The notes under the pieces were generated by a model. The model was not told where the DNA came from. It searched no databases and saw only the letters and a list, made by a program, of their open reading frames with translations. This document shows, piece after piece, positions 1 through 7,739 of a stretch of 12,754 nucleotides of DNA. A program made the translations under genes and the position numbers. The stretch's first letter is position 1; every line of letters begins with the position of its first letter. The DNA is from Cyclobacteriaceae bacterium (GTDB taxonomy: Bacteria; Bacteroidota; Bacteroidia; Cytophagales; Cyclobacteriaceae): assembly GCA_015492915.1 (NCBI GenBank), contig WGED01000184.1, positions 1 to 12,754 of the forward strand, given 5' to 3'.

Positions 1-40
1 CTCGTCCTCTTCCACCTTGTCACCATGTGGAACGAATGAA

Positions 41-88
41 GACGCACTCACCCGGGCATTTGCAATGCCCTTCCACGCCCATGAAAAA
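41..88 (+). repeat. Direct repeat A, copy 1
   Basis: Aligned without gaps to 581-628 this 48-base segment matches at 36 positions (75%, counted by hand). Both begin GACGCA, contain GCAATGC and end ATGAAAAA. In this copy the centre is a perfect hairpin, GGGCATT (54-60), loop TGC, AATGCCC (64-70). In both copies a CGTC...GACG pairing lies just upstream. Confidence 0.5.
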
Positions 89-120
89 TTGATGATTTTC
101 TTCATGGAAGCCTCATTGCA
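61..120 (+). repeat. Long imperfect hairpin, REP/MITE-like; contains repeat B copy 1
   Basis: Three nested stems are visible: TGCAATG (61-67) with CATTGCA (114-120), CTTCC (70-74) with GGAAG (106-110), and CATGAA (80-85) with TTCATG (101-106), the last extended by A/T pairs around a bulged C. These stems compete at one or two bases where they abut. The inner 41 bases (80-120) recur at 252-291 with 35 of 41 aligned positions identical. The element is too short for a transposase gene; it resembles REP or MITE-type intergenic repeats, which is an inference. Confidence 0.5.
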
Positions 121-203
121 AACCAAGGGAGACCTCACGCTGAAGCGGGACAGGCTCGGAATTCCGCATCCCTGCAAGACGAAATTCTACACTTTCACTG
201 GCG

Positions 204-239
204 CAAGTTTTGGCGCGGCCTTGCGGCAGGCCCAACTTG
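204..239 (+). other. Hairpin between the two repeat B copies
   Basis: CAAGTT (204-209) pairs with AACTTG (234-239), and inside it GGCCT (217-221) pairs with AGGCC (228-232) around a TGCGGC loop. An unpaired TTTGGCGC-like stretch lies on the left side. The pairing is exact in both stems. No U-run follows, so it is not a canonical intrinsic terminator. Confidence 0.35.
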
Positions 240-251
240 TACCGGGGGTTT

Positions 252-291
252 CATGAAAAAACGGTGATTTTCTCATGGAAGCGCCATTGCA
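252..291 (+). repeat. Repeat B, copy 2
   Basis: This 40-base copy of 80-120 keeps CATGAAAAA at the left, TGATTTTC in the middle, TCATGGAAGC and the terminal CATTGCA. The small hairpin is preserved: CATGA (252-256) pairs with TCATG (273-277), again with A/T pairs around a bulged C. The outer TGCAATG arm of copy 1 is not clearly present upstream of this copy, so it may be a truncated element. Confidence 0.5.
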
Positions 292-295
292 GACT

Positions 296-322
296 GACGG
301 AGGCCCGGGACCTCCGTCTTTT
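296..322 (+). terminator. Perfect 8-bp hairpin followed by TTTT
   Basis: GACGGAGG (296-303) and CCTCCGTC (311-318) form a perfect GC-rich stem with a 7-base loop, CCCGGGA, followed by TTTT. The shape is that of a weak intrinsic terminator reading left to right. There is no identified plus-strand gene upstream inside the window, so it could serve a gene beyond the left edge or simply be part of the repeat cluster. Confidence 0.3.
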
Positions 323-566
323 GGCAGGACGGGAGTCCGGGGACTGTCGCTCTTTTGTATTTTTTTAAAAATTTATACCATAGTTCCCGGCCCCCTGCGC
401 GGCTGTGTGCACGAGCAGTGCCAGGACCCCCTAAAACATAACCTGATGGTCTATGAAAAATACGTACCACACCTTTCACCATCAATGTCTCTTGCAAGGA
501 ACACTAATGCATGGAAAAATGACTATATCAGTTTGGTGATTGACTTGAGATGGATTTTGCCGCTCT

Positions 567-584
567 CGTCCTCCGGTGAGGACG
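567..584 (+). other. Perfect 7-bp hairpin with CGGT loop
   Basis: CGTCCTC (567-573) pairs perfectly with GAGGACG (578-584) around CGGT. It sits about 55 bases beyond the stop of the minus-strand aminopeptidase and directly precedes repeat A copy 2. No U-run follows on either strand, so termination or 3'-end protection of the aminopeptidase mRNA is only a possibility. Confidence 0.35.
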
Positions 585-628
585 CAATCTTCAGGCCATT
601 GGCAATGCTCTTTGGCACCTATGAAAAA
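581..628 (+). repeat. Direct repeat A, copy 2
   Basis: This segment matches 41-88 at 36 of 48 positions. The central hairpin of copy 1 is degenerate here, keeping only CATT/AATG. The copy ends nine bases before the aminopeptidase stop codon, so the repeat cluster abuts the gene. The right half of the 61-120 element does not follow it. Confidence 0.45.
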
Positions 629-636
629 GCTCTTGT

Positions 637-2361
637 CTAATCTGACACAAAGTATATCTTTCTGATCTTCACATCAATGTAAAATTGATCTTCTGCCGCC
701 TGAAAATTATCAGGGTGCAGGCCATGCAGATCGATGGTTTGGCTTTTGGTGGTGGGATAAATAATTGCCCATTTCCCGGGCCCGGTTGTCACTTTTACAG
801 GCATATCAAAATTTTTCACATCGGTTTTCCACCGATAAGTCGCCGTGACTTTTTTACCCTTTTTACGAAGTGTCACATTGAGTTGGGGAAGGCCCGTATA
901 CTTCAGATATTGGTCAAAAATTGGTTGCAAATCCATGGGTGTTTTGTCATTGATATAGTCGATGAGCTGTTGTCCGGCTATGGATTTGTGGCGAAAATTT
1001 TCATTCAAACCCCTGAGGATGCCAAACCAGAGGCTGTCGTTGCCGATCACATGGCGCAACGTATTGAGCATAAGTTGACCCTTGGCATACATATCGCCCG
1101 AACCCTCCCTGTTGACGCCGTAAGGTCCGATGATGGGCCGGTCATTGCGCACGTTCTGTCGCTTGCTGTTGATGTATTTCATTCCTTCATCATAGCCATA
1201 TTGGCACTCCACATAAAGTCCTTCGGCGTAGGAGCCAAAGCTTTCGTGTATCCACATATCGGCGATATCATTGGCGGTGATGCTGTTGCCCCACCATTCA
1301 TGGGCCGATTCATGAAGGATAATGAAATCGAATTTGAGACCGGATTCACACGATGACTGTCCCCTGTAACCGTTCGTGAAGCCATTGCCATAAGCCACTG
1401 CCGACTGGTGTTCCATACCCACATACGGTGTATGAACAAGCTTGTAACCATCCCGGGTAAAAGGGTACGGGCCGAAATATTCATAAAAGAATTTCATCAT
1501 CGGCTGCACCTGTGAAAATTGCTTTTTAGCATCTTCCAGCTTATCGGGCAAAACATAATAATCGAGTGAGAGGGTATCGCCCTCATCACTGATAAATTGA
1601 TCCTTGAAATGGGCATATCTGGCAATATTCACTGTCACATTGTAATTATTAATCGGGTAGCTGACAAACCAGTCGAACCGTCTTGTACCGTTTTTCAATT
1701 TTGTCACTTTACGCAATCTTCCATTTGAAATATTTTGCAAATCCTCTGGCGCCGTGATGCTGATAAGCATGCTGTCCGGCTCATCGGATTGGTGGTCTTT
1801 GTTGGGCCACCAGAGGCTGGCTCCGGTGCCCTGACAGGCAACACCAATCCATGGATTTTCGTCGCTGTCCTCAGACCAGACAAAACCTCCGTCCCACGGA
1901 GGGCGTTTGGCTTCAATGGGTTTTCCGTCATAATATATTTTGATGAATTGCCGCGAGCCTTTTGTTGCCTCCTGGGGCAGGTGGATAAACATGGCATTGT
2001 GCTCCCGGTCAAATTTCAATTTTTTATGACCGTTGAGGCTTATCCTTGAAATATGCATATTTTCGAACAGGTCCACCTGCAGGTGATGTGTGTTTTCTGT
2101 GACTTCAAAATAAATGGTATTAGATCCATGGATGCTTTTTGATACCGGGTCTATTGTTATATCGAGATGATAAAAATAAACATCATAGGATGATCGGGCC
2201 GGTGAGAGCGTGCCGCGCAAAGTATCTGCACGGGTGAATGATATTTTTCGTTTCCCCAACTGCGCGTACAAATCCGACTGCCAGAAAACCATGAGAAAAA
2301 GGCATATTTTCCATAGCATGTTTATCGGGAAGGCAGATGCGTGGTGCTTGTAAGATTTCAT
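637..2361 (-). CDS. Exported M1-family zinc aminopeptidase
   Basis: A metallopeptidase that removes N-terminal residues from peptides, probably in the periplasm. Numbering from the chosen start (574 aa), the zinc site is HESAH (350-354) with the third ligand Glu373 in WIHESF, giving HEXXH-x18-E. GMEHQ (315-319) takes the place of the GAMEN substrate motif, and Tyr425 in MYAKGQ fits the transition-state tyrosine. A Gln-containing segment before WWPNKDHQSDEP matches the N-terminal beta-domain of the family. Residues 15-33 form a hydrophobic signal peptide ending LYA before Gln. The frame remains open to 2421, but that start would overlap the methyltransferase; Met at 2361 leaves a 13-bp gap. 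At 574 aa it lacks the long C-terminal helical domain of ERAP/PepN-type enzymes. The natural substrate is unknown. Confidence 0.93.
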   Translation of the reverse strand: MKSYKHHASAFPINMLWKICLFLMVFWQSDLYAQLGKRKISFTRADTLRGTLSPARSSYDVYFYHLDITIDPVSKSIHGSNTIYFEVTENTHHLQVDLFENMHISRISLNGHKKLKFDREHNAMFIHLPQEATKGSRQFIKIYYDGKPIEAKRPPWDGGFVWSEDSDENPWIGVACQGTGASLWWPNKDHQSDEPDSMLISITAPEDLQNISNGRLRKVTKLKNGTRRFDWFVSYPINNYNVTVNIARYAHFKDQFISDEGDTLSLDYYVLPDKLEDAKKQFSQVQPMMKFFYEYFGPYPFTRDGYKLVHTPYVGMEHQSAVAYGNGFTNGYRGQSSCESGLKFDFIILHESAHEWWGNSITANDIADMWIHESFGSYAEGLYVECQYGYDEGMKYINSKRQNVRNDRPIIGPYGVNREGSGDMYAKGQLMLNTLRHVIGNDSLWFGILRGLNENFRHKSIAGQQLIDYINDKTPMDLQPIFDQYLKYTGLPQLNVTLRKKGKKVTATYRWKTDVKNFDMPVKVTTGPGKWAIIYPTTKSQTIDLHGLHPDNFQAAEDQFYIDVKIRKIYFVSD

Positions 2362-2374
2362 TATAAACCGGGCC

Positions 2375-3142
2375 TTATATTTTTTCACAAAAGTAAATGA
2401 TCTCTTCCCCAGGCAGGGCATATCTTATCCTTTCTTTTTCGTTGATTTCATCCAGAAAATGATCCTCCGTCACTTTAAATCCTGCTTTGCGCAATCTATC
2501 GCCATAGTCTCTCCCGTACTTTCGCAAATGATCATCCTGACCGAAGAGGCGCTCCCGCTCTTTCGGGTCGGTGACAGCAGGATCTTCGATGGTTTTTTCG
2601 ATTTCGGGATACACGGGTGACTGAATAATGGCCCAGCCACCGGATTTCAGTACGCGGTATATCTCGCTCATGGCTTTTATATCATTCTCCACATGCTCCA
2701 TCACGTGGTTGCAGAATACGACATCGAAAGTATCGTCATCAAAGGGAATATTGTGCACGTCCATCTTCACATCGGCGAGCGGTGACTCGATATCGCCTGT
2801 GGTGTAATCGATATTCTCCATTTTTTTAAATATTTTGATAAAGCACAATTCCGGTGCTATATGCAGCAATTTCAGGTGTTCGTTGAAGAAATTTGTCTTA
2901 CGCCTGAGGAAGAGCCACATTAGTCGGTGCCGTTCCAGCGAGAGAGAGCTGGGGCACAATGCATTGGGTCTTGGGTTCAGCCTGCCGTAAGGCAAAAATG
3001 TGCGGTAAGTTCTTCCGTCGATGGGGCATTGCACTTTATTGCCGTAGTAAAACAGGGCGACAACTTTTAAAATGTAATGACTGAAGTATTGAATGTATCT
3101 GCGGGGTACATGCCGCAGCATAAAACTGATAATTTTTTTCAT
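2375..3142 (-). CDS. Class I SAM-dependent methyltransferase
   Basis: A Rossmann-fold methyltransferase of the Methyltransf_11 type; its acceptor substrate is unknown. The 255-aa protein has a basic, partly hydrophobic N-terminus (1-35), then a segment with Cys39 and Cys63, the motif I strand LHIAPE (93-98), an acidic loop at 115-118, the motif with MDVHNIPF and FDVVFCNHVMEHV (127-151), and the LKSGGW turn (165-170). LHIAPE lacks the usual GxGxG, as in a Bacteroidota subgroup I remember with LHIAPE and an N-terminal pair of CPxC motifs; here these read CPID and CPSS, so a zinc ribbon would be incomplete. It lies 13 bp upstream of the aminopeptidase on the same strand and is probably co-transcribed with it, though no functional link is evident. 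Confidence 0.85.
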   Translation of the reverse strand: MKKIISFMLRHVPRRYIQYFSHYILKVVALFYYGNKVQCPIDGRTYRTFLPYGRLNPRPNALCPSSLSLERHRLMWLFLRRKTNFFNEHLKLLHIAPELCFIKIFKKMENIDYTTGDIESPLADVKMDVHNIPFDDDTFDVVFCNHVMEHVENDIKAMSEIYRVLKSGGWAIIQSPVYPEIEKTIEDPAVTDPKERERLFGQDDHLRKYGRDYGDRLRKAGFKVTEDHFLDEINEKERIRYALPGEEIIYFCEKI

Positions 3143-3394
3143 TCAAAATGAATTTTACTCTATTCAGGAAAAGCAACAATTTCCCGTTATCCTTGCTCCC
3201 CGAATATTACCATTTATCTTATGAAAACGAACATTTATCAAATCCGGCTTTAAAATGAATACGAGAATGGACAAATTACCGTATTATATTTAAGAAATTC
3301 CGGATAAGTCTGGAGATTTATATAATAATACCCCTTAATTAATAATTTTCCCTACAAATTCTTTATCGCCAGGTAAAGACAAAAGAATATCAAT
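3143..3394. promoter_or_regulatory. Divergent intergenic region before methyltransferase and efflux operon
   Basis: This AT-rich spacer must contain the promoters of both the minus-strand methyltransferase unit and the plus-strand efflux operon. Near matches to the Bacteroidota -7 element TAnnTTTG occur (TATATTTA around 3286 and TAATTTTC around 3343), but neither has a clear TTTG about 20 bases upstream, so I do not assign a promoter. TTCATT (3138-3143) and AATGAA (3147-3152) form a small palindrome over the methyltransferase start codon. I see no gene here and no convincing operator or riboswitch. Confidence 0.4.
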
Positions 3395-4825
3395 ATGAAG
3401 AGAAAAATAATCATAGGATTGATCGCAGCCGCTGTGGTCGTATCCGGATTTCTGCTTGCCAATATTACAGGCAAAAAGGAATCGAGCGAAATCATAGTTC
3501 CCGTATCAACCGGTGAATTTATTGTTGACATCACTACCACGGGAGAGCTTGAAGCCAAAAACTCGATAAAAATCAAGGGGCCGTCCAAACTGCGCGAATT
3601 TCGTATTTACCAGGTTAATATTCAGGATATTGTGGATGAAGGTACTGTCGTGAAAAAAGGTGATTGGATTGCCACGCTCGACAAGTCGGATTTTAATACC
3701 AAGCTGCAGGACAAGCAGATCGACCTCGAGAAGAAGCAATCACAGTTTGTCCAAACCCAGCTTGACACCGCTTTGCAAATGCGTCAGGCACGCGATGAAC
3801 TGGTAAACCTGGAATATGCGGTGGAGGAAATGCAGATCAAATTACAACAATCGCAGTATGAGCCTCCGGCTACAATCAAACAGGCAGAGATCGATCTGGA
3901 TAAAGCGAAAAGAGCATTTAAGCAAGCCAAAGAGAATTATAAGATAAAACTTGAACAAAACATAGCACGGATGGCTGAGGTAGCTGCCGAGCGCAGGAAA
4001 GTCCAGCGCGAATATAATGCGATGCTTGAGCTGGAAAAATCGTTTTACATCACAGCACCGGAGCCGGGCATGGTCGTATATGCCAAAGGATTTGACGGCA
4101 AGCCCATCAAAGCCGGGTCCCAGATTCATATGTGGGACCCTGTAGTAGCCACTCTGCCTGATCTTAGTGTGATGTTATCTATGACATATATCAATGAAGT
4201 GGATGTCCGCAAAGTAAAGCCGGGTCAGATGGTCGAGATAGGCCTCGATGCTTTTCCGGAAAAGAGGTTGTCGGGCACCGTGACATTCGTGGCAAACGTC
4301 GGTGAGCAAAGCCCCAACTCCGATTCGAAGGTTTTTGAAACCACCATTGAAATAAATGGTTACGATCCTTTGCTCCGTCCTGCTATGACAACCTCCAACA
4401 GGATTATCGTTCAAAAACTGGATTCCGCCTTGTTCGTACCATTGGAATGCCTCCACAGCAAGGATGACTCCATTACCTATGTATTTAAAAAATCAGGATT
4501 AAAAGCCGTAAAACAAGAAGTTCTCGTAGGTGAGACCAACAGTAATGAAGCTGTAATTGAACTGGGCCTTACACCGGATGACAGGGTTTACTTGTCGGTA
4601 CCTTCCGGTATGGAGGAATCGCCCATTGCCATGCTGCCGGAACTGGATGGAAAACGGAATAAGGAAAAGGAAACAGTACAGGAAAAGCCGGAGACTTTTA
4701 CCATTACCCTTCCGGATGGTACTACAAAAGAAGTGACCGAGGAGCAGATGCGCAAGTTTAAAGAACGCAGGGAACAGAGGCAGGGAAATACAGGCGGGCC
4801 ACGGAAATCAAACCGGAATAAATGA
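3395..4825 (+). CDS. MacA/HlyD-like periplasmic adaptor of an efflux pump
   Basis: A membrane-fusion protein linking an inner-membrane transporter to a TolC-like channel. The 476-aa protein has one N-terminal membrane segment (about 5-24), a first lipoyl half (about 57-97, including VDEGTVVKKGDWIATLD), a long charged helical hairpin (about 100-215), the second lipoyl half starting YITAPEPGMVVYAKG (218-231), and beta-barrel and membrane-proximal domains (about 255-410). The tail (about 415-476) is unusually charged, with many Lys, Glu and Arg, and contains FTITLPDGTTKEV. The stop overlaps the permease start in ATGA, which implies coupled translation. The neighbouring permease and TolC support a MacAB-TolC-like pump rather than an RND pump. 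The cargo could be a macrolide-like compound, a peptide or a lipid; nothing in the sequence decides it. Confidence 0.88.
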   Translation: MKRKIIIGLIAAAVVVSGFLLANITGKKESSEIIVPVSTGEFIVDITTTGELEAKNSIKIKGPSKLREFRIYQVNIQDIVDEGTVVKKGDWIATLDKSDFNTKLQDKQIDLEKKQSQFVQTQLDTALQMRQARDELVNLEYAVEEMQIKLQQSQYEPPATIKQAEIDLDKAKRAFKQAKENYKIKLEQNIARMAEVAAERRKVQREYNAMLELEKSFYITAPEPGMVVYAKGFDGKPIKAGSQIHMWDPVVATLPDLSVMLSMTYINEVDVRKVKPGQMVEIGLDAFPEKRLSGTVTFVANVGEQSPNSDSKVFETTIEINGYDPLLRPAMTTSNRIIVQKLDSALFVPLECLHSKDDSITYVFKKSGLKAVKQEVLVGETNSNEAVIELGLTPDDRVYLSVPSGMEESPIAMLPELDGKRNKEKETVQEKPETFTITLPDGTTKEVTEEQMRKFKERREQRQGNTGGPRKSNRNK

Positions 4826-6198
4826 AAAAGGGAATGATATCGGAAAGGGTATTGGCCAACTTGTATATCGCCATTGAAGCGGTGATGGCTAATAAGATGA
4901 GATCCATGCTCACAGCGTTGGGTATTATATTCGGTGTGGCGGCAGTGATAGCCATGCTTGCCATCGGGGGCGGAGCCCAGCAGGAAATTCTTGAACAGAT
5001 AAAGCTGGTAGGAGTAAATAACATTGTCATTGAGCCTGTTATCGAGCAAAAAGAGGAAAACCTGGATGAGAGTTCTGGCGCCAATGCGAAAGAAAAGAAA
5101 AAGTTCTCTCCAGGCTTAACATTAAAGGATGCTGAAGCGATCACGGAGATCGTACCCAATATTGAAAAGGTGAGTCCGGAAATTGTGCTTGACACCTATA
5201 TTATCAAAAATGGAATAAGGCGGTCTGCCAAGCTGGTGGGCGTAGAACCGAGCTATTTTGAATTGACTGCCTTTGAGCTTGCCAGGGGGAAAATGTTTAC
5301 TGAACAACAACTTGTCAAAGGTGCCCCTGTTTGTATTATCGGTAAGTCGATTAAAACAAAATTTTTTCCGACTGAAGACCCGATTGGCAAGACCATCAAA
5401 TGCGGTCAGAACTGGCTTACTGTGATTGGTGTGCTGGAGGAGCGGCTTATTTCGGAAAGCAGCATTGCCAAGCTGGGTATCAGGGATTTTAATATGGATG
5501 TATACGCCCCGGTAAAAACAGTGCTGATCCGATACATCAACAGGGAGCTTATCACAAAAGAAATGCTGAGAAGAAAAAATGTTTATAGTCGCGGATGGAT
5601 GGTCGTTGTTTCAAACAACCAGGAAGATGATGCAGGACCTGTAAACTACCATCAGATCGACAGGCTGGTAGTGCAGGTAGCTGAGACAAACCTGCTTACG
5701 CCTGTGGCTGAGATTATTTCCAGACTCTTGGAGCGAAGGCATTACAATGTAGTGGATTATCAGATCACTATTCCGGAGTTACTCCTGAAACAACAACAAA
5801 GGACCAATCAGATATTCAATTTCGTACTGGGAGCTATCGCGGGCATATCTCTATTGGTGGGAGGCATCGGTATTATGAATATCATGCTGGCCTCCGTGCT
5901 GGAGCGCATCAAGGAAATCGGGCTGAGGTTGGCTCTGGGGGCCAACAGAAGGGATATTATCACTCAGTTCCTGTTTGAAGCGGTGATGATCTCTGTTACC
6001 GGAGGGCTGACAGGTATCGTGTTGGGAGTAGCGCTGGCGATTATGATATCAAGGTTTGCAGAAATACCCACGATCATTACTTTTTCGTCTATTTTATTGT
6101 CATTTGGTGTGGCAGCCACGGTTGGGTTGATTTTTGGGATCACACCTGCCAAAAGGGCTGCCGAACAAGATCCGATAACATCATTGAGATATGAATAA
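4822..6198 (+). CDS. MacB/FtsX-type ABC transporter permease, no ATPase domain
   Basis: The inner-membrane part of a MacB-like mechanotransmission ABC transporter. The 458-aa protein has membrane segment 1 at about 30-50, a large periplasmic domain (about 52-328, the MacB_PCD type) and three further segments at about 331-357, 383-409 and 419-441. The FtsX signature is clear: GGIGIMNIMLASVLERIKEI (347-366), then GLRLALGA (367-374), and the end motif PAKRAAEQDPITSLRYE (442-458). No Walker A, signature or Walker B motif is present, so it must pair with a separate ATP-binding protein. The start ATG shares four bases with the adaptor stop, and its end overlaps the TolC gene by eight bases, so the three proteins are made together. 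Confidence 0.92.
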   Translation: MKKGMISERVLANLYIAIEAVMANKMRSMLTALGIIFGVAAVIAMLAIGGGAQQEILEQIKLVGVNNIVIEPVIEQKEENLDESSGANAKEKKKFSPGLTLKDAEAITEIVPNIEKVSPEIVLDTYIIKNGIRRSAKLVGVEPSYFELTAFELARGKMFTEQQLVKGAPVCIIGKSIKTKFFPTEDPIGKTIKCGQNWLTVIGVLEERLISESSIAKLGIRDFNMDVYAPVKTVLIRYINRELITKEMLRRKNVYSRGWMVVVSNNQEDDAGPVNYHQIDRLVVQVAETNLLTPVAEIISRLLERRHYNVVDYQITIPELLLKQQQRTNQIFNFVLGAIAGISLLVGGIGIMNIMLASVLERIKEIGLRLALGANRRDIITQFLFEAVMISVTGGLTGIVLGVALAIMISRFAEIPTIITFSSILLSFGVAATVGLIFGITPAKRAAEQDPITSLRYE

Positions 6199-7675
6199 GA
6201 TCAAATACTTCCAGATTATCATTGCACTGTTTTTAGCACAGACTGCATGTGCCCAGCACGATGTTTATACCCTTCGTGAGATCATCAATATTGCGCGCAA
6301 GCAATCAATAGCTTCCAAGCAGGTGGCGACAACCAGGGAAAACAGGTATTGGCAATTCATGACTTACAGGTCAAATTATAAGCCGCAACTGGCGATAGAC
6401 GGCACCCTGCCGGGATTCAATCGCTCCTTTGACGAGGTGCGCCAGCCGGACGGGACTTATCGCTTTATGCCTGTTTCGAGTAATTCGTCTGACCTTAATC
6501 TTCGTCTGAGTCAGGCTATCGGAGCTACGGGCACGCAACTTTTTCTTAATACCAGCATCGTCAGGTTCGACAATTTTCTGGATACAGACATGGAAGATCC
6601 CTACTACATTTACAGAGGAAGTCCGTTGGAAATCGGCATTGTGCAGCCGCTGTTTCAATATAATCGCCTGCGGTGGGACAAAAGAATCGAGCCGCTCCGC
6701 TACGAAGAATCCCAGAGAGAATACTTTGAAGGTTTGGAAGATATTTCCGTCAACACCACGCGGCGGTTCTTCGATCTCATGCTGGCACAGATCAACCTCG
6801 AAATAGCAAAAAAGAATGTGGCGAATAATGACACCATCTTCAAGATCGCCCAAGGAAGGTATAATCTGGGGAAAATCGCGGAAAATGACCTGTTGCAGTT
6901 GGAGCTGCAGTTGATGAATTCAAAACAGCAGGTAGCACAGGCTGAGTTGGATATTGAGATCAGGAATCTCAGACTTAGAACCTGGACAGGTCTGACCAAT
7001 GTGCAGGAACTCCATCTGGTGCTCCCCGAGGAGATACCGGATTTTGCCATAGATGAGAAAACAGCACTGACCTATGCCAGGGCAAACAGGTCCGAGACCA
7101 TCGCTTTTGAGCGAAGGAAGCTTGAAGCGAATGCGCAGATAGCCCAGGCCAAAGGTGATGCCGGTCCCAATGCGGATTTATTTGCCCGGTTTGGTATGAC
7201 CAACCGGACAGACCGCAATGCACCTATAGGTGATTTGTATAAAAACCCGGAGACTCAGCTCATTGTCCAGATGGGTTTTCAGATACCGATCGTGGATTGG
7301 GGAAGGAGAAAATCACGCGTCAAGACAGCAGAGGCAAACCAAAAACTGGTCAAATATTCGGTAGATCAGGATTTGCTCAACTTTGATGAGGAAGTGCTCA
7401 CGCAGGTAAGACAACTCAAAATGCTGCGCGAACAGGTCAAGATCACAAGGGTAGCCGATGAGGTAGCACAACGAAGGTACGATATTACAAAGAGCCGATA
7501 TTTAATAGGCAAGATCGCTATTACGGACATGAACCTTGCCTTGCGGGAAAAGGATGAGGCCAAAGCGCGGTATGTACAGTCGCTCGAGGACTTCTGGACT
7601 GCTTATTTCAACCTTCGCCGATTGACATTGTATGATTTTGAAAGAGGCGTGCCGATCATAACCGATGAGTTATGA
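6191..7675 (+). CDS. TolC-like outer-membrane efflux protein
   Basis: The outer-membrane channel of the pump. The 494-aa precursor has a signal peptide ending TACA before Gln22 (type I cleavage; the residue at -3 of the Cys is Gln, so a lipobox is unlikely). Two outer-membrane efflux repeats are recognisable: RYNLGKIAENDLLQLEL at 223-239 and SRYLIGKIAITDMNLALR at 435-452, each followed by a long helix, as expected from the duplicated TolC fold. VDWGRRKS (368-375) matches the strand-to-helix turn seen in the second repeat of the family. The length is normal. Its start lies inside the last codons of the permease gene. It is the last gene of the overlapping trio; no strong terminator is visible in the 64 bases that follow. 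Confidence 0.92.
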   Translation: MNKIKYFQIIIALFLAQTACAQHDVYTLREIINIARKQSIASKQVATTRENRYWQFMTYRSNYKPQLAIDGTLPGFNRSFDEVRQPDGTYRFMPVSSNSSDLNLRLSQAIGATGTQLFLNTSIVRFDNFLDTDMEDPYYIYRGSPLEIGIVQPLFQYNRLRWDKRIEPLRYEESQREYFEGLEDISVNTTRRFFDLMLAQINLEIAKKNVANNDTIFKIAQGRYNLGKIAENDLLQLELQLMNSKQQVAQAELDIEIRNLRLRTWTGLTNVQELHLVLPEEIPDFAIDEKTALTYARANRSETIAFERRKLEANAQIAQAKGDAGPNADLFARFGMTNRTDRNAPIGDLYKNPETQLIVQMGFQIPIVDWGRRKSRVKTAEANQKLVKYSVDQDLLNFDEEVLTQVRQLKMLREQVKITRVADEVAQRRYDITKSRYLIGKIAITDMNLALREKDEAKARYVQSLEDFWTAYFNLRRLTLYDFERGVPIITDEL

Positions 7676-7739
7676 TATGGATATAGAACCATGGAAAAAA
7701 TATTTTGACTAATTTCGCCTTGTGCAATCATTATGAAGT

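Larger units (their letters stand above)
1..636. other. Gene-free region with hairpins and diverged short repeats
   Basis: The open frames here translate to low-complexity, unfamilar peptides that change frame across the repeats, so I call no gene. The stretch carries at least six inverted repeats: 10-15/27-32, 54-60/64-70, a long imperfect one at 61-120, 204-239, 296-318 and 567-584. Two pairs of diverged direct repeats are also visible (80-120 with 252-291; 41-88 with 581-628). By eye it is richer in G and C than the spacer at 3143-3394. It lies downstream of the minus-strand aminopeptidase, whose stop is at 637. Decayed small mobile or REP-like elements are the simplest reading; a structured RNA is possible. 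Confidence 0.6.

Noticed and set aside
17..256. 79-codon open frame at the left end
   Set aside because: It runs straight through hairpins and repeat B, has no recognisable domain, and the frame differs in the repeat copy at 252-291.
41..628. CRISPR array
   Set aside because: The repeats are few, diverged and irregularly spaced, and no cas gene is nearby.
275..640. 121-codon open frame across 275-640
   Set aside because: No domain or signal peptide, crosses several inverted repeats and ends inside the aminopeptidase 3' end.
2362..2421. Upstream start of the aminopeptidase at 2421
   Set aside because: It would overlap the methyltransferase by 47 bases and put a charged segment before the signal peptide; Met at 2361 fits better.
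6191..6256. Lipoprotein signal in the TolC-like protein
   Set aside because: The Cys at residue 20 has Gln at -3 instead of Leu or a similar residue; type I cleavage after ACA fits better.
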